Positions 25,238-33,431 of a stretch of DNA of 64,000 bases are shown in pieces. Source of the stretch: Paucisalibacillus globulus (GTDB taxonomy: Bacteria > Bacillota > Bacilli > Bacillales > Amphibacillaceae). Each line of letters opens with the position of its first letter. Position 1 is the stretch's first letter. The position numbers and the translations under genes were made by a program. The notes under the pieces are model-generated. The model did no database searches and was not told the origin of the DNA. It saw nothing but the letters and a program-made list of their open reading frames with translations. The stretch covers positions 117,736-181,735 of the forward strand of contig NZ_LT855390.1 of the NCBI RefSeq assembly GCF_900184735.1, given 5' to 3'.

Positions 25238-25510
25238 ATGAAAAAAATCAGTTATAGTTTTTTACTTTTCTTTATACTTTTTCTCCTTACTGGCTGTAAT
25301 AGCAGTCCAAAGATAACAGAAGAAGAAGCAATGGCAGTTGTGATGGAACGCCATTCTAAGAATGCAGGAGAAGTTGAAATAGTATCGGTAAGTCATCAAA
25401 ATGGAGAATATTTAGTGAAGTGGGAGATTGATGCTGATTGCCAATTCGGTACTGATTATGTTGATGATCAAAGCGGCAAGATTATGGGAGGCAATGAAAC
25501 AAATTGTTAG
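25238..25510 (+). CDS. small putative lipoprotein
   Basis: A 90-residue protein with a clear lipobox (FLLTGC at about residue 21) and a short mature part that looks like one PepSY-like module (ITEEEAMAVVMERHSKNAGEVEIVSVSHQNGEYLVKWEI). AGGAGG precedes the ATG and a hairpin terminator follows. The role is unknown; PepSY modules often inhibit proteases. Confidence 0.65.
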   Translation: MKKISYSFLLFFILFLLTGCNSSPKITEEEAMAVVMERHSKNAGEVEIVSVSHQNGEYLVKWEIDADCQFGTDYVDDQSGKIMGGNETNC

Positions 25511-25533
25511 TAGAAGGAAGTGTGTTAAGGCAA

Positions 25534-25563
25534 GACGATCTTAAACTGGTCGTCCTTTTTTAT
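25534..25563 (+). terminator. terminator after the small lipoprotein gene
   Basis: GACGATC (25534-25540) pairs with GGTCGTC (25548-25554, one wobble) and is followed by CTTTTTTATT. Confidence 0.7.
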
Positions 25564-25642
25564 TGGACTGAAATTCATATTTTGTTATCAGAATATTATG
25601 TTAGAATTGTAGTAAGAGATGGTATGAGGAGGAAAGAAAACG

Positions 25643-26059
25643 ATGAAACGATTTCTCATGTACTTTACATGTACAATCGGCATCCTTACTCTAATTTTCT
25701 TAGGATATAAAGTACCTATTGAAATGAAAGAAAATCTATTGTTCGAAGCACCCGTAATGCTACTTACGATATACTCCACCATATTTCCTATTTTAATCGG
25801 GATGATCCTAAGGTTGCCGGCATTTATTAAAGAAATTAAGGAAAAGAGAAAATGGTCTGTTGATTGGGTGAAATTAGGTGCAATAGGTATTCCAACTCTG
25901 TATATTTCTCAGATTTTTATTTTATATTTTTCCTTGCCAGGTGTTTCACTACCATTCGGTGGGGTACTCATTAGAAGTTATGATATGCCATTTTCAACGA
26001 TTGCAGGTTTGATTTTTGGATATATTCTGCTAGACAGTTTAAAAGAAAAGCCTAACTAA
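25643..26059 (+). CDS. hypothetical membrane protein, 138 residues
   Basis: Four hydrophobic segments are visible (about residues 4-22, 33-52, 70-92 and 110-128), with a charged loop KEIKEKRKWSVDW in the middle. The family is not recognised. AGGAGGAAAG precedes the ATG. It begins a run of four small membrane proteins on the same strand. Confidence 0.6.
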   Translation: MKRFLMYFTCTIGILTLIFLGYKVPIEMKENLLFEAPVMLLTIYSTIFPILIGMILRLPAFIKEIKEKRKWSVDWVKLGAIGIPTLYISQIFILYFSLPGVSLPFGGVLIRSYDMPFSTIAGLIFGYILLDSLKEKPN

Positions 26060-26116
26060 GCAAGATTTAATAGAGTAACAGAGGGGATACTTCCACCAAT
26101 AACAAGGAGTTCCATA

Positions 26117-26353
26117 ATGAATCTAAAAGCATTTCTGATTAGTTTTATTTTAGTTTATATCGTGCTAAGTGCTCCTGCGATAGTAGGAATTGGCTTAGAA
26201 ATTGAATGGGTTTCAGAAGCAACATGGATTCAAAAGTTTAAAGGAACGGTAATAGACGGGCTTTTGGAATACTTTCTGTTAAAGGCCGTTATAGCGTCCA
26301 TTGTAGGGTTTGTTGTGAGTATTGTTAAAGCTAGAGGGAGGTCGTCTCACTAA
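26117..26353 (+). CDS. hypothetical small membrane protein, 78 residues
   Basis: There are two membrane helices, at residues 4-25 and about 50-70. AAGGAG lies before the ATG. Not recognised. It is followed after 19 bases by another short membrane protein and probably shares its transcript. Confidence 0.55.
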   Translation: MNLKAFLISFILVYIVLSAPAIVGIGLEIEWVSEATWIQKFKGTVIDGLLEYFLLKAVIASIVGFVVSIVKARGRSSH

Positions 26354-26372
26354 TATAACTTGGGGGTGTAGG

Positions 26373-26771
26373 ATGAAAAATAAAAAGAAGATTGTATTCC
26401 TTAGCGTTGTTATCATTTCCATCTTTTTAATGGTTTTGACATACTCTTCTATAACTAAGCAAGGATATCCCGATATTACGTTTGGTGGAATGTATATAGA
26501 AGAAAAAGGACACCTAGTTGTACCAGGGGAATACCAGAAAATGTGGATTATTGGCTATAATGCTTATGAAAAAAGTGAAAACAGGGATACCTATAAAGTT
26601 TTTATCAAGGATGCCAATGTATATAATATTATCGAAGAAAACCAAGAGTATATCGTTACTTTTTCAGCAAAGAGTAAGGATGATGCAGGCGATTACATAT
26701 ATAGTTTAGATTGGATTTCATTACCAGACGGTGGACAGATTAGTGGAGATGGATTAATTGATAGAAAATAA
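26373..26771 (+). CDS. hypothetical secreted or anchored protein, 132 residues
   Basis: The start ATG 26373 (MKNKKKIVFL) is chosen because GGGGGTG lies just before it. A longer frame from 26322 would overlap the upstream gene without an RBS. A signal or anchor helix (residues 6-24) precedes a beta-rich domain (YPDITFGGMYIEEKGHLVVPGEYQKMWIIGY). Not recognised. Confidence 0.6.
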   Translation: MKNKKKIVFLSVVIISIFLMVLTYSSITKQGYPDITFGGMYIEEKGHLVVPGEYQKMWIIGYNAYEKSENRDTYKVFIKDANVYNIIEENQEYIVTFSAKSKDDAGDYIYSLDWISLPDGGQISGDGLIDRK

Positions 26772-26795
26772 GATTCTTCAAGACGGAAAGTAGAG

Positions 26796-27074
26796 GTGGC
26801 CAATCTGAAGACGATATTACAAGCTTTTATTGCTTCTTTAATCGTTCATATCATATATATATCCGGAATGATGTTGGTCGGTTTTATTAAAACGAAAAAT
26901 TATCAACCAGATATAGCGGGTGCATGGGGAAATGTAGCGATGCTTCAAAATGAAGTAGCAATTGGATATACATATTCACCTATATTTTACTTGTTCTCTA
27001 TTATAGGACTGACGGTAGTTTGTGGAATTGTTCTATTGTTATATAAACAATTTATTAGATTAAAAGGAAATTGA
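26796..27074 (+). CDS. hypothetical small membrane protein, 92 residues
   Basis: There are two membrane helices (residues 8-27 and about 62-82) around a loop with NYQPDIAGAWGNVAMLQNEVAIGY. GTG 26796 has only a weak RBS; a CTG at 26805 behind GAGGTGG is an alternative. Not recognised. A terminator follows. Confidence 0.5.
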   Translation: MANLKTILQAFIASLIVHIIYISGMMLVGFIKTKNYQPDIAGAWGNVAMLQNEVAIGYTYSPIFYLFSIIGLTVVCGIVLLLYKQFIRLKGN

Positions 27075-27116
27075 ATAGAATGAGTTGAAGTCGATTAAGT
27101 GAAGTATGCGAATATG

Positions 27117-27145
27117 AAGGTGATCATTCTTGGTCACTTTTTTAT
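27117..27145 (+). terminator. terminator of the small membrane-protein cluster
   Basis: GTGATC pairs with GGTCAC (one wobble) around ATTCTT, followed by TTTTTTATT. It lies just before the next ribosome binding site. Confidence 0.65.
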
Positions 27146-27165
27146 TGTGGGAAAGGAGGAGACAA

Positions 27166-28167
27166 TTGGATAAGGGTACTTTATCTGAAGGTGCACAAAG
27201 ATTCGATGCGGATGGTCCAGAATTACGATTGCTTGGTGGATTTTCAAGCAATGTATTTGAGGGTAAAAGGAATGGTGAGAATTTTGTGCTGAAATTTTAT
27301 CCTAGTACGGTGTATAAGAAAGAAGCTATTATCGCCGAATTGGATTGGGTAAGGTTTCTACATTCATCAGGTGTTAAACTAACCCCACCTTTACGCTCAA
27401 CTAATGGAAAATATCTAGAGACCATTACAGTAGATGGCGAAAAGGAATGCTATGTTTTAGCTTTTGAAAAAGCAAAAGGCTCTTTTATCGACCTTAAGGA
27501 CACAGAAACCTGGAATAGGGATTTTTATCATTCTTGGGGAAAAACACTGGGGAAAATACATAGATTATCGAAACATTACATCCCATCAGATGAAGTGATA
27601 CAAAGACAAGATTGGAATATGGGATTGTTATTTAGCGAGGACCTATGTGGAGTGAACAAAGCAGTTGTACAAAAATGGGAAGAATATGTTGCGGAACTTA
27701 GTAAACTACCAAAAGATAAAAATGGATATGGAATGATACATCATGATCTTCATCAAAGAAATTTCTATGTGCATCATAATGAAATAATCCTATTTGATTT
27801 TGGAGATTGTGAGTACAACTGGTTTATATATGATATTGCAATTGTATTATATCATGCTGTCCAATCTATTGATGAATATGATAGTAAAGAAAGAGAAAAG
27901 TTCGCTTATCTGTTTATGAAGGCTTTCTTAGAAGGCTATCTAACTGAAAATAATCTCGAATCTTATTGGTATACTAAATTGCAGTTTTTCCTAAATTATA
28001 GAAGGATTTTCTCGTATCTCTTTTTTTCAAAATACCTAACTAAAGAGCAAAAAGACAATAAAAGAGTGGTAGAGAAGTTAAATGTGATGAAGAGCGATAT
28101 AGTGCGTGATATACCCTTCTTAGATATGAATTATAATGATTTATTACGAGACAGAGAACAAATTTAG
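27166..28167 (+). CDS. phosphotransferase (APH/SrkA-like kinase fold)
   Basis: This 333-residue kinase-fold protein has a start at TTG 27166, set by AAAGGAGG 6 bases upstream. The N-lobe contains LLGGFSSNVFEG and the lysine FVLKFY. The catalytic loop is HHDLHQRNF (about residue 198) and the metal site is FDFGD. The C-terminal helices fit the SrkA/YtmP group. The substrate may be a small molecule or protein. Codon use is AT-rich like its surroundings, unlike the cassette gene at 7912. Confidence 0.85.
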   Translation: MDKGTLSEGAQRFDADGPELRLLGGFSSNVFEGKRNGENFVLKFYPSTVYKKEAIIAELDWVRFLHSSGVKLTPPLRSTNGKYLETITVDGEKECYVLAFEKAKGSFIDLKDTETWNRDFYHSWGKTLGKIHRLSKHYIPSDEVIQRQDWNMGLLFSEDLCGVNKAVVQKWEEYVAELSKLPKDKNGYGMIHHDLHQRNFYVHHNEIILFDFGDCEYNWFIYDIAIVLYHAVQSIDEYDSKEREKFAYLFMKAFLEGYLTENNLESYWYTKLQFFLNYRRIFSYLFFSKYLTKEQKDNKRVVEKLNVMKSDIVRDIPFLDMNYNDLLRDREQI

Positions 28168-28199
28168 TTCAAGTATGGTTGTGAGGGAGTTGAAGTTAA

Positions 28200-28727
28200 A
28201 TGTTACGTTCAAAAAGGCTTCGGTTTCGAAAAATGGAAGATAGTGATATTGATAAGTATCATGCTTGGAGAAATGATTTGGATGTTATGAAAACAACAAA
28301 TCCATCATTAGATTTATATACCTTTACTGAAACTAAAAGTTTTGTTGAAACTGTTATCCTTAATTCCGCATCTTCTAAGAGCTATATTATTGAGGAACAG
28401 GATGGGAAAATGGCAATTGGTATAACGTCACTTATAAATATCGACACAAAAAATAGAAGCGCTGAATGTATTATCGATATTGGTGAAAAGGAATATTGGG
28501 GGAAGGGATACGGGACAGAGGCTTTAAAATTGTTACTTGAATATGCTTTTTTAGAACTAAATTTACACCGTGTTTCACTAAGGGTTTTCTCTCTCAATGA
28601 AAAAGCGATACATCTATATAATAAAATGGGATTTGTGAAAGAGGGAGTAGTACGCGAAGGATTATATAGAAATGGAAAATGGCATGACATCATTATCATG
28701 GGAATTTTAAAAAGAGAGTATGCCTGA
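28200..28727 (+). CDS. GNAT acetyltransferase of the RimJ/RimL type
   Basis: A 175-residue N-acetyltransferase with the acetyl-CoA loop YWGKGYGTEALKLLLEYAF (about residues 99-117) and the C-terminal HRVSLRVFSLNEKAIHLYNKMGFVKEG. Family members acetylate protein N-termini, amino acids or drugs. GAGGGAG lies about 11 bases before the ATG. The methyltransferase gene begins 2 bases after its stop, so they are one operon with the kinase upstream. Confidence 0.9.
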   Translation: MLRSKRLRFRKMEDSDIDKYHAWRNDLDVMKTTNPSLDLYTFTETKSFVETVILNSASSKSYIIEEQDGKMAIGITSLINIDTKNRSAECIIDIGEKEYWGKGYGTEALKLLLEYAFLELNLHRVSLRVFSLNEKAIHLYNKMGFVKEGVVREGLYRNGKWHDIIIMGILKREYA

Positions 28728-28729
28728 GA

Positions 28730-29476
28730 ATGAATGAACAAAGTAACCAAAATAAAAAGGCTTGGGAATATCGGGCATATGAGTTTTGGTATAAAAAAGA
28801 TGGCTCTCCGATCGATAAGGCTAAAAAAATATTAAAAAATCCCAAAGCTAGTTTAAAAAAACACCAACATCATTTTGATGATATTGAAGGGATGAAAGTT
28901 GCAAATTTATGTGGTTCAAATGGAAGAAGAGCTGTTCCTCTATCTTTATTAGGTGCGGAGGTAACCGTTTTTGATATATCAGAGGAAAATAAGAGATATG
29001 CATTAGAATTAGCAGAATGTGCAGATACCTCGATTGATTATGTAGTAGGAGATATTTACGATATTGATCTGGAAAAGTATAAAGAGACCTTTGATATTCT
29101 TTATTTAGAAGGAGGAATATTACACTATTTTAATGATATTGATAGATTGATGGCTATTCAATATTCTATCCTTAAGAGTGGTGGAAAATTGATTTTAAGT
29201 GATTATCACCCCATAAAACGATGTATTGGGCCTGACTTCGAATATATCCCTAATTATTTTGAACAGGAACTACAAAGAGGAGATTTGGCTTATAAAGAGT
29301 TTTTTGCAGAATCAGAACAACAAGAATTCCCTGATGTACTTATTAGCTCCTATACATTAAGTGAAATAATCAATTCTGTGATTAGTACTGGATTTACATT
29401 AAATAGTTTTGATGAACACCGTGGATGGAACAATGAAAATATACCTTGGGAATTTACAATTTCAGCTAAAAAATAA
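28730..29476 (+). CDS. class I SAM-dependent methyltransferase
   Basis: A 248-residue methyltransferase. Motif I is VANLCGSNGRRAVPLSLLGAEVTVFDIS (about residues 57-84), with the acidic residue that binds the ribose, and motif II is YVVGDIYDIDL. The family resembles the group related to UbiE/Coq5 in Bacilli. The acceptor is unknown. The gene is coupled to the acetyltransferase upstream. Confidence 0.9.
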   Translation: MNEQSNQNKKAWEYRAYEFWYKKDGSPIDKAKKILKNPKASLKKHQHHFDDIEGMKVANLCGSNGRRAVPLSLLGAEVTVFDISEENKRYALELAECADTSIDYVVGDIYDIDLEKYKETFDILYLEGGILHYFNDIDRLMAIQYSILKSGGKLILSDYHPIKRCIGPDFEYIPNYFEQELQRGDLAYKEFFAESEQQEFPDVLISSYTLSEIINSVISTGFTLNSFDEHRGWNNENIPWEFTISAKK

Positions 29477-29499
29477 ACTAATATTAAAAGGAGTATCCT

Positions 29500-29775
29500 A
29501 TGTGCAGAAACATTAGAACACTATATAATTTTAATCCACCAGCAACCGATGAAGAGATTTATGCAGCATCGCTACAGTATGTCCGAAAGATAACTGGTTT
29601 TAATAAGCCTTCTAAAATGAACGAAGAGGCTTTTAATCAAGCAATCCAAGAAATAGCAGCAGTCACTAGTAAGTTATTAAATTCGTTGGAGACTAGTGCA
29701 GAGCCTCGTAATCGAGAAGTAGAAGCTGAGAAAGCGCGTATTCGATCTGCTAAAAGATTTGGGACAAATAATTAG
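29500..29775 (+). CDS. DUF2277 family protein
   Basis: This 91-residue protein matches DUF2277 along its whole length: it begins MCRNIRTLYNFNPPATDEEI and contains LQYVRKITGFNKPSKMNEEAF. The conserved start and helical content are distinctive, but the function is unknown. GGAG lies before the ATG. It follows the methyltransferase after 23 bases. Confidence 0.9.
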   Translation: MCRNIRTLYNFNPPATDEEIYAASLQYVRKITGFNKPSKMNEEAFNQAIQEIAAVTSKLLNSLETSAEPRNREVEAEKARIRSAKRFGTNN

Positions 29776-29835
29776 CGCAATTTTTATAATTGGCTTTTAT
29801 TTAATAAAAGTATAGCTGCTATTAAGGGGGAAGGT

Positions 29836-30045
29836 ATGGACGTCCAATTAGTGTTACCCATATTAATAGTGTCCATAATAGTCATAATTATTATATTTTT
29901 GGTAGTAGTAGGTATAGTATTAATCATTATGAGAAACTCGAATAGTAAGGGAATAAAGAGTGAAGTGAATGTGGATTTAATTAAAAGGATTGAAATCTTA
30001 GAAGAAGAAATAAAGGATATAAATAGCCAAATAAAAGACAACTAA
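29836..30045 (+). CDS. small membrane protein with coiled-coil tail
   Basis: A 69-residue protein with one strongly hydrophobic helix (residues 6-32) and a C-terminal heptad-like helix (VDLIKRIEILEEEIKDINSQIKDN). Not recognised. GGGGGAAGG precedes the ATG. Its stop lies inside the palindromic terminator shared with the convergent merR gene. Confidence 0.6.
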   Translation: MDVQLVLPILIVSIIVIIIIFLVVVGIVLIIMRNSNSKGIKSEVNVDLIKRIEILEEEIKDINSQIKDN

Positions 30046-30066
30046 CGATATCGTTAGTTGTCTTTT
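30033..30066. terminator. perfect palindromic bidirectional terminator
   Basis: AAAAGACAACTAACGAT and its exact reverse complement abut at 30049/30050, a 34-base perfect palindrome with A and T ends. It contains the stop codons of both convergent genes. Confidence 0.85.
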
Positions 30067-30800
30067 GGTATATTTGATAATGCTTCATATAAATATTGAT
30101 ATAAGGAAGATTCTAAACCTACTTTAGTTGCCAAGTCTGGATTATCAGCATAAAACAATTCTGCATTTTTTCGAAGTTCATTGTCTTTAGGTGATATGCT
30201 TTGAATCATGTTATTCCATCTTGCTGCGATGTTAATAACCGACTCGTCATGAGGAGATATGCCTTTTTCCTTTTTATCTTTTAGTTCTTCTAATATCGAG
30301 TTAAATTCTATTTCACTCAAATGAAGCGTCGTTTCATCAATGGAATAATAATGTTCTCGCATCCTATTTATTTGATTTTTACTAAAGTGATTAGTTTGAT
30401 TTGCATTCATGAGTTCGAAAAGTGTTGTAATACTTTTTAATGAGATAAATTTTCTTTTGGAATTAGAAAACTCATCATGAACATGCTCTAATTGTATTAG
30501 TAGCTTTTGCTGTACATCAATATAGGATTTTACTCTTTGAATTTGATTGTTAAGAATCTCTGAGATGGTTGAATGATTACCTTGTTCTTTTAAATCCCTA
30601 ATTTCTTCTAACGAAAAACCCATTTGTTTTAAAGTAATTATCTCAAGCAAGCTTTGTAAATCTTTGTGCGTATATCTTCGGTGTCCTGAGTTAGTGTGTT
30701 CGGTAGGACTCAACAGTTTAATTTGATCGTAATATCTTAAAGTCCTTACAGATAACCCTGATATTTCTGCAATTTCCCCAGTTCTCCAAAGCTTAGTCAT
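30054..30800 (-). CDS. MerR-family regulator
   Basis: This 248-residue protein has an N-terminal MerR HTH (TGEIAEISGLSVRTLRYYDQIKLLSPTEHT...GHRRYTHKDL, residues 7-48), a long dimer helix, and a helical C-terminal domain reminiscent of the TipAS-type effector domain (FYADNPDLATKVGLESSLYQYLYEAL). It contains no cysteine, so it cannot sense oxidants by its own thiols. Its ATG overlaps the hslO stop (TAATG). The upstream promoter carries a 19-bp spacer with a palindrome, the hallmark of MerR targets, so autoregulation of the Hsp33-MerR operon is likely. Confidence 0.9.
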   Translation of the reverse strand: MTKLWRTGEIAEISGLSVRTLRYYDQIKLLSPTEHTNSGHRRYTHKDLQSLLEIITLKQMGFSLEEIRDLKEQGNHSTISEILNNQIQRVKSYIDVQQKLLIQLEHVHDEFSNSKRKFISLKSITTLFELMNANQTNHFSKNQINRMREHYYSIDETTLHLSEIEFNSILEELKDKKEKGISPHDESVINIAARWNNMIQSISPKDNELRKNAELFYADNPDLATKVGLESSLYQYLYEALSNIPKDN

Positions 30801-31672
30801 TAGTTTGTAGATCCCTCCCGTAGATACGTCTTCATTTCATCCGTATTAAAATGATAGTTTCTCCCGCAAATATTACATGTTGATGTAATTGATTTCCCTG
30901 TTTGAACATACTCTTTCAACTCCGACTTATCTATTGAATGTAACAACCCATAAAACATTGCTTTCGAACAACCACAGAAGAATTGAGCACTACTGTAACC
31001 GATAAATTCCACTCCTGAAAAGTATCGATTTAATAAATTAATAACTTCCACTTCTGTGCTATGAGGTAGGCCTTTTAAAATTGAAATTAACATTTCGGAT
31101 TTCTCTTCCACTATCTTCAGTAGCCCTTCGGAGGAATTGGGTAGTAGTTGTGCATAAAAACCATAACTGTTTTTGATTGTACCATTTCCTTCCCAATCAA
31201 CATGAGTCTTGAATAAAGTATCCGTTTGTTCGCTCTGTTTAAAGTAGTGAGCAAAGTCTTTGTCTATATTTTGATAAGGCATATCAGTTATGCCCGTGAA
31301 TTGGTTCATATCCACACCTTTTATCATTCTTATTGCGCCTTTTAATCCAATGAGCTGTTTTATTGTTTTATATTGGCCTTGTGAGAGTAAATAATTATTT
31401 GCATATCCACGTATGTTGCCATGAGCATCTGCATCCGTATGAATTTTATATTTTGGTTTACTCATGGTTAGAGTGGTACTCAACCTTTGATTTCCCTTAA
31501 GTGTCGCGGATAGTAAGGTAGCAATGGTGACTGAATTGGCAAGTGCAGTATTAATAATTATATTAGATTGCTCCTTAATTTGCAGGATTTCCTCTATTAA
31601 TTCTGTATTATTAATAAGGTAAAGACGTAACTGCTTATTAAAGATAAGTGTTTTTATAATTCTATTTTTCAT
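30800..31672 (-). CDS. hslO: Hsp33 family redox-regulated chaperone
   Basis: This 290-residue holdase is activated by oxidation of its zinc-bound cysteines. The C-terminal switch is present as CGC, then 30 residues, then CNIC. The N-terminal domain (IVNTALANSVTIATLLSATLKGNQRLSTTL-like segment at about 36-66) fits the family, and the total length is normal. Most Bacilli keep hslO near the cysK/ftsH locus, so this copy in a MerR operon may be a second, specialised chaperone. That is inference. The start is ATG 31672 with AAGGATTG upstream. Confidence 0.9.
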   Translation of the reverse strand: MKNRIIKTLIFNKQLRLYLINNTELIEEILQIKEQSNIIINTALANSVTIATLLSATLKGNQRLSTTLTMSKPKYKIHTDADAHGNIRGYANNYLLSQGQYKTIKQLIGLKGAIRMIKGVDMNQFTGITDMPYQNIDKDFAHYFKQSEQTDTLFKTHVDWEGNGTIKNSYGFYAQLLPNSSEGLLKIVEEKSEMLISILKGLPHSTEVEVINLLNRYFSGVEFIGYSSAQFFCGCSKAMFYGLLHSIDKSELKEYVQTGKSITSTCNICGRNYHFNTDEMKTYLREGSTN

Positions 31673-31684
31673 ACTAAATCAATC

Positions 31685-31740
31685 CTTACGTAAGTTAATG
31701 TTTTTTTTAAGTGTAAATCATTACGTTACGTAAGTTTCAA
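31685..31740 (-). promoter_or_regulatory. MerR-type promoter with 19-bp spacer
   Basis: On the minus strand TTGAAA (plus 31735-31740) and TACACT (plus 31710-31715) are separated by exactly 19 bases. The spacer contains the perfect inverted repeat TTACGT-A-ACGTAA (plus 31721-31733). A further palindrome, CTTACGTAAG, lies 36-45 bases downstream (plus 31685-31694). Long spacers that need DNA untwisting are diagnostic of MerR regulators, and the regulator is encoded in this operon. Confidence 0.75.
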
Positions 31741-31874
31741 GTGTTTATAAGAAATTATAACATTTTTTCAAACCACATTCTGAATAGGTCCTGTATTATG
31801 TCAAAAAGTATGCAAAGGTTAGATAGATTAGGTATATTATAGGTTAGTATGAATATAGGAAAAGGGGTTTGAAC

Positions 31875-32384
31875 ATGGATAGTATATTCCCAATTGGCAA
31901 ACTACAAGTACCCGAAAAAGTAACCCATGAGGATATTAAAGGATGGCTAAAGCAAATCGAAACATACACGATTCGATTAAGAGAAACTGTCGATTCATTG
32001 AGCGGTGAGGAACTAAGTAAAACCTATCGTGATGGTAGTTGGACAGTTCGTGAGCTTGTTCATCATATTGCAGATTCCCAGTTAAACATGTATCAACGTT
32101 TAAAACTAGCTTTAACTGATGAAAATCCATTAGTTCCAAATTTTGATCAAGACAAGTGGGCGGTCCAACCTGATACCAAACTTCCGGTAGAAAGTTCTAT
32201 TAAAATGTTGGAAGGCATTAATAATCGGATTGTGGCTTTAGGAAAAATATTGACCAAAGAGGATTTAAGTCGAGTCTTCACCCACGAGAATAATGGTAAA
32301 ATAACTGTAGCAACCAAAATCGCAAAATTAGCTTGGCATGAGGAACATCATCTTGCTCATATCAAGATAGCATTAACAAAATAG
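31875..32384 (+). CDS. YfiT-like DinB-fold metal-dependent transferase/hydrolase
   Basis: A 169-residue protein very like Bacillus YfiT: PIGKLQVPEKV at the N-terminus, YRDGSWTVRELVHHIADSQLNMYQRLKLALT (about residues 54-85) and WHEEHHLAHI near the end supply the metal-binding histidines (HH, HxxxH). YfiT-type (BstA-like) proteins are thought to be metal-dependent and linked to bacillithiol transfer. The start is ATG 31875, 7 bases after AAGGGG; TTG 31869 is less likely. PdxK follows after 44 bases. Confidence 0.88.
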   Translation: MDSIFPIGKLQVPEKVTHEDIKGWLKQIETYTIRLRETVDSLSGEELSKTYRDGSWTVRELVHHIADSQLNMYQRLKLALTDENPLVPNFDQDKWAVQPDTKLPVESSIKMLEGINNRIVALGKILTKEDLSRVFTHENNGKITVATKIAKLAWHEEHHLAHIKIALTK

Positions 32385-32428
32385 CACACGATAAACTAAC
32401 GACATAAATAGGGAAGGAAAATCCGATT

Positions 32429-33262
32429 ATGAACTATCCATCACGAGTAATGACAATCGCAGGCTCTGCTTCTGGAGGAAGTGCAGGGATTCAAGCAGAT
32501 TTGAAGACATTTCAAGAACTAGATGTGTATGGAATGAGTGTTATCACAGCCATCGTTGGTAGACATCCAAAAACAGATAAAAATGTGCATCCTATGACAC
32601 TAGAAGCAATTGAAGCCCAGTTTGACACTGCAATGAAGCAAGTCGGGGCAGATGCGATGAAAACAGGTATGTTATTTTCGACTGAAGTAATTGAAACGGT
32701 TGCGGAGCTTATTGCTAATTCTTCCATTAAGCAAATAGTTGTTGATCCGGTTATGGTTGGAAAACTTGATTCTAAGCTACTTGCTGACGATGCTATTGTA
32801 GCGTTAAAGGAGAAGCTCATTCCGCTAGCTACCATTATTACACCTAATATTCCAGAGGCGTCCTTTTTATTAGATGATCGAACAATTTCAAACGTAGAGG
32901 AATTAAAGCAAGCAGCGATTGATTTGTATGAATTAGGGGCAAAGTATGTTCTTGTTAAAGGTGGCCGTCTTACTGGACCCGCAGTGGACGTGCTATATGA
33001 TGGGGAAACAATAACGACATTTGAAGCACCAAGAATTGACACAGTAAATACCAGTGGAGCAGGATGTACCTATTCGGCCGCTATTTGTGCCTATTTAGCA
33101 AAAGGAAAAGCAGTAGAAGAAGCTGTACATCTGGCAAAAAGTTTTGTAACAACTGCGATTGAACATGGTTTTTCCTATAATGATATGGTTGGACCAACTT
33201 ATCATGCAGCTGAACGGAAATTTGGAGAGGCTCATGTGATTAAGGTTGGGCATGGGGAATAG
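32429..33262 (+). CDS. pdxK: pyridoxal/pyridoxine kinase, ThiD-like
   Basis: This 277-residue ribokinase-fold enzyme phosphorylates B6 vitamers; the ThiD-like clade also acts on hydroxymethylpyrimidine. The N-terminal MTIAGSASGGSAGIQADLKTFQELDVYGM matches Bacillus PdxK. The C-terminal NTSGAGCTYSAAI has the GAGC motif with the cysteine that marks this pyridoxal kinase clade in place of the usual GTGD-type aspartate. The ADP-binding region follows. It is probably transcribed with the YfiT-like gene. A hairpin terminator ends the unit. Confidence 0.9.
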   Translation: MNYPSRVMTIAGSASGGSAGIQADLKTFQELDVYGMSVITAIVGRHPKTDKNVHPMTLEAIEAQFDTAMKQVGADAMKTGMLFSTEVIETVAELIANSSIKQIVVDPVMVGKLDSKLLADDAIVALKEKLIPLATIITPNIPEASFLLDDRTISNVEELKQAAIDLYELGAKYVLVKGGRLTGPAVDVLYDGETITTFEAPRIDTVNTSGAGCTYSAAICAYLAKGKAVEEAVHLAKSFVTTAIEHGFSYNDMVGPTYHAAERKFGEAHVIKVGHGE

Positions 33263-33285
33263 GGCTAAGACTCCTGAATAAATAA

Positions 33286-33328
33286 AGAGGCGTTGGTAGA
33301 TGAAGATTAGTCTGCCAACACCTTTCTC
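33286..33328 (+). terminator. terminator after pdxK
   Basis: AGGCGTTGGTAGA (33288-33300) pairs with TCTGCCAACACCT (33311-33323), with two wobbles, followed by TTCTC. Confidence 0.65.
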
Positions 33329-33431
33329 ATGTTTGCTCTACAATATTTTCTATAATCTAGGGAGTGTCTTGTTAGATTAGTAATTCTCTAGTTTGGATTG
33401 GAGTATGTTTTATTTCCAAAACTCACAAACA

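Noticed and set aside
25504-25710. 68-codon open frame after the small lipoprotein
   Set aside because: It crosses the terminator and the ribosome site of the next gene and has no start signal.
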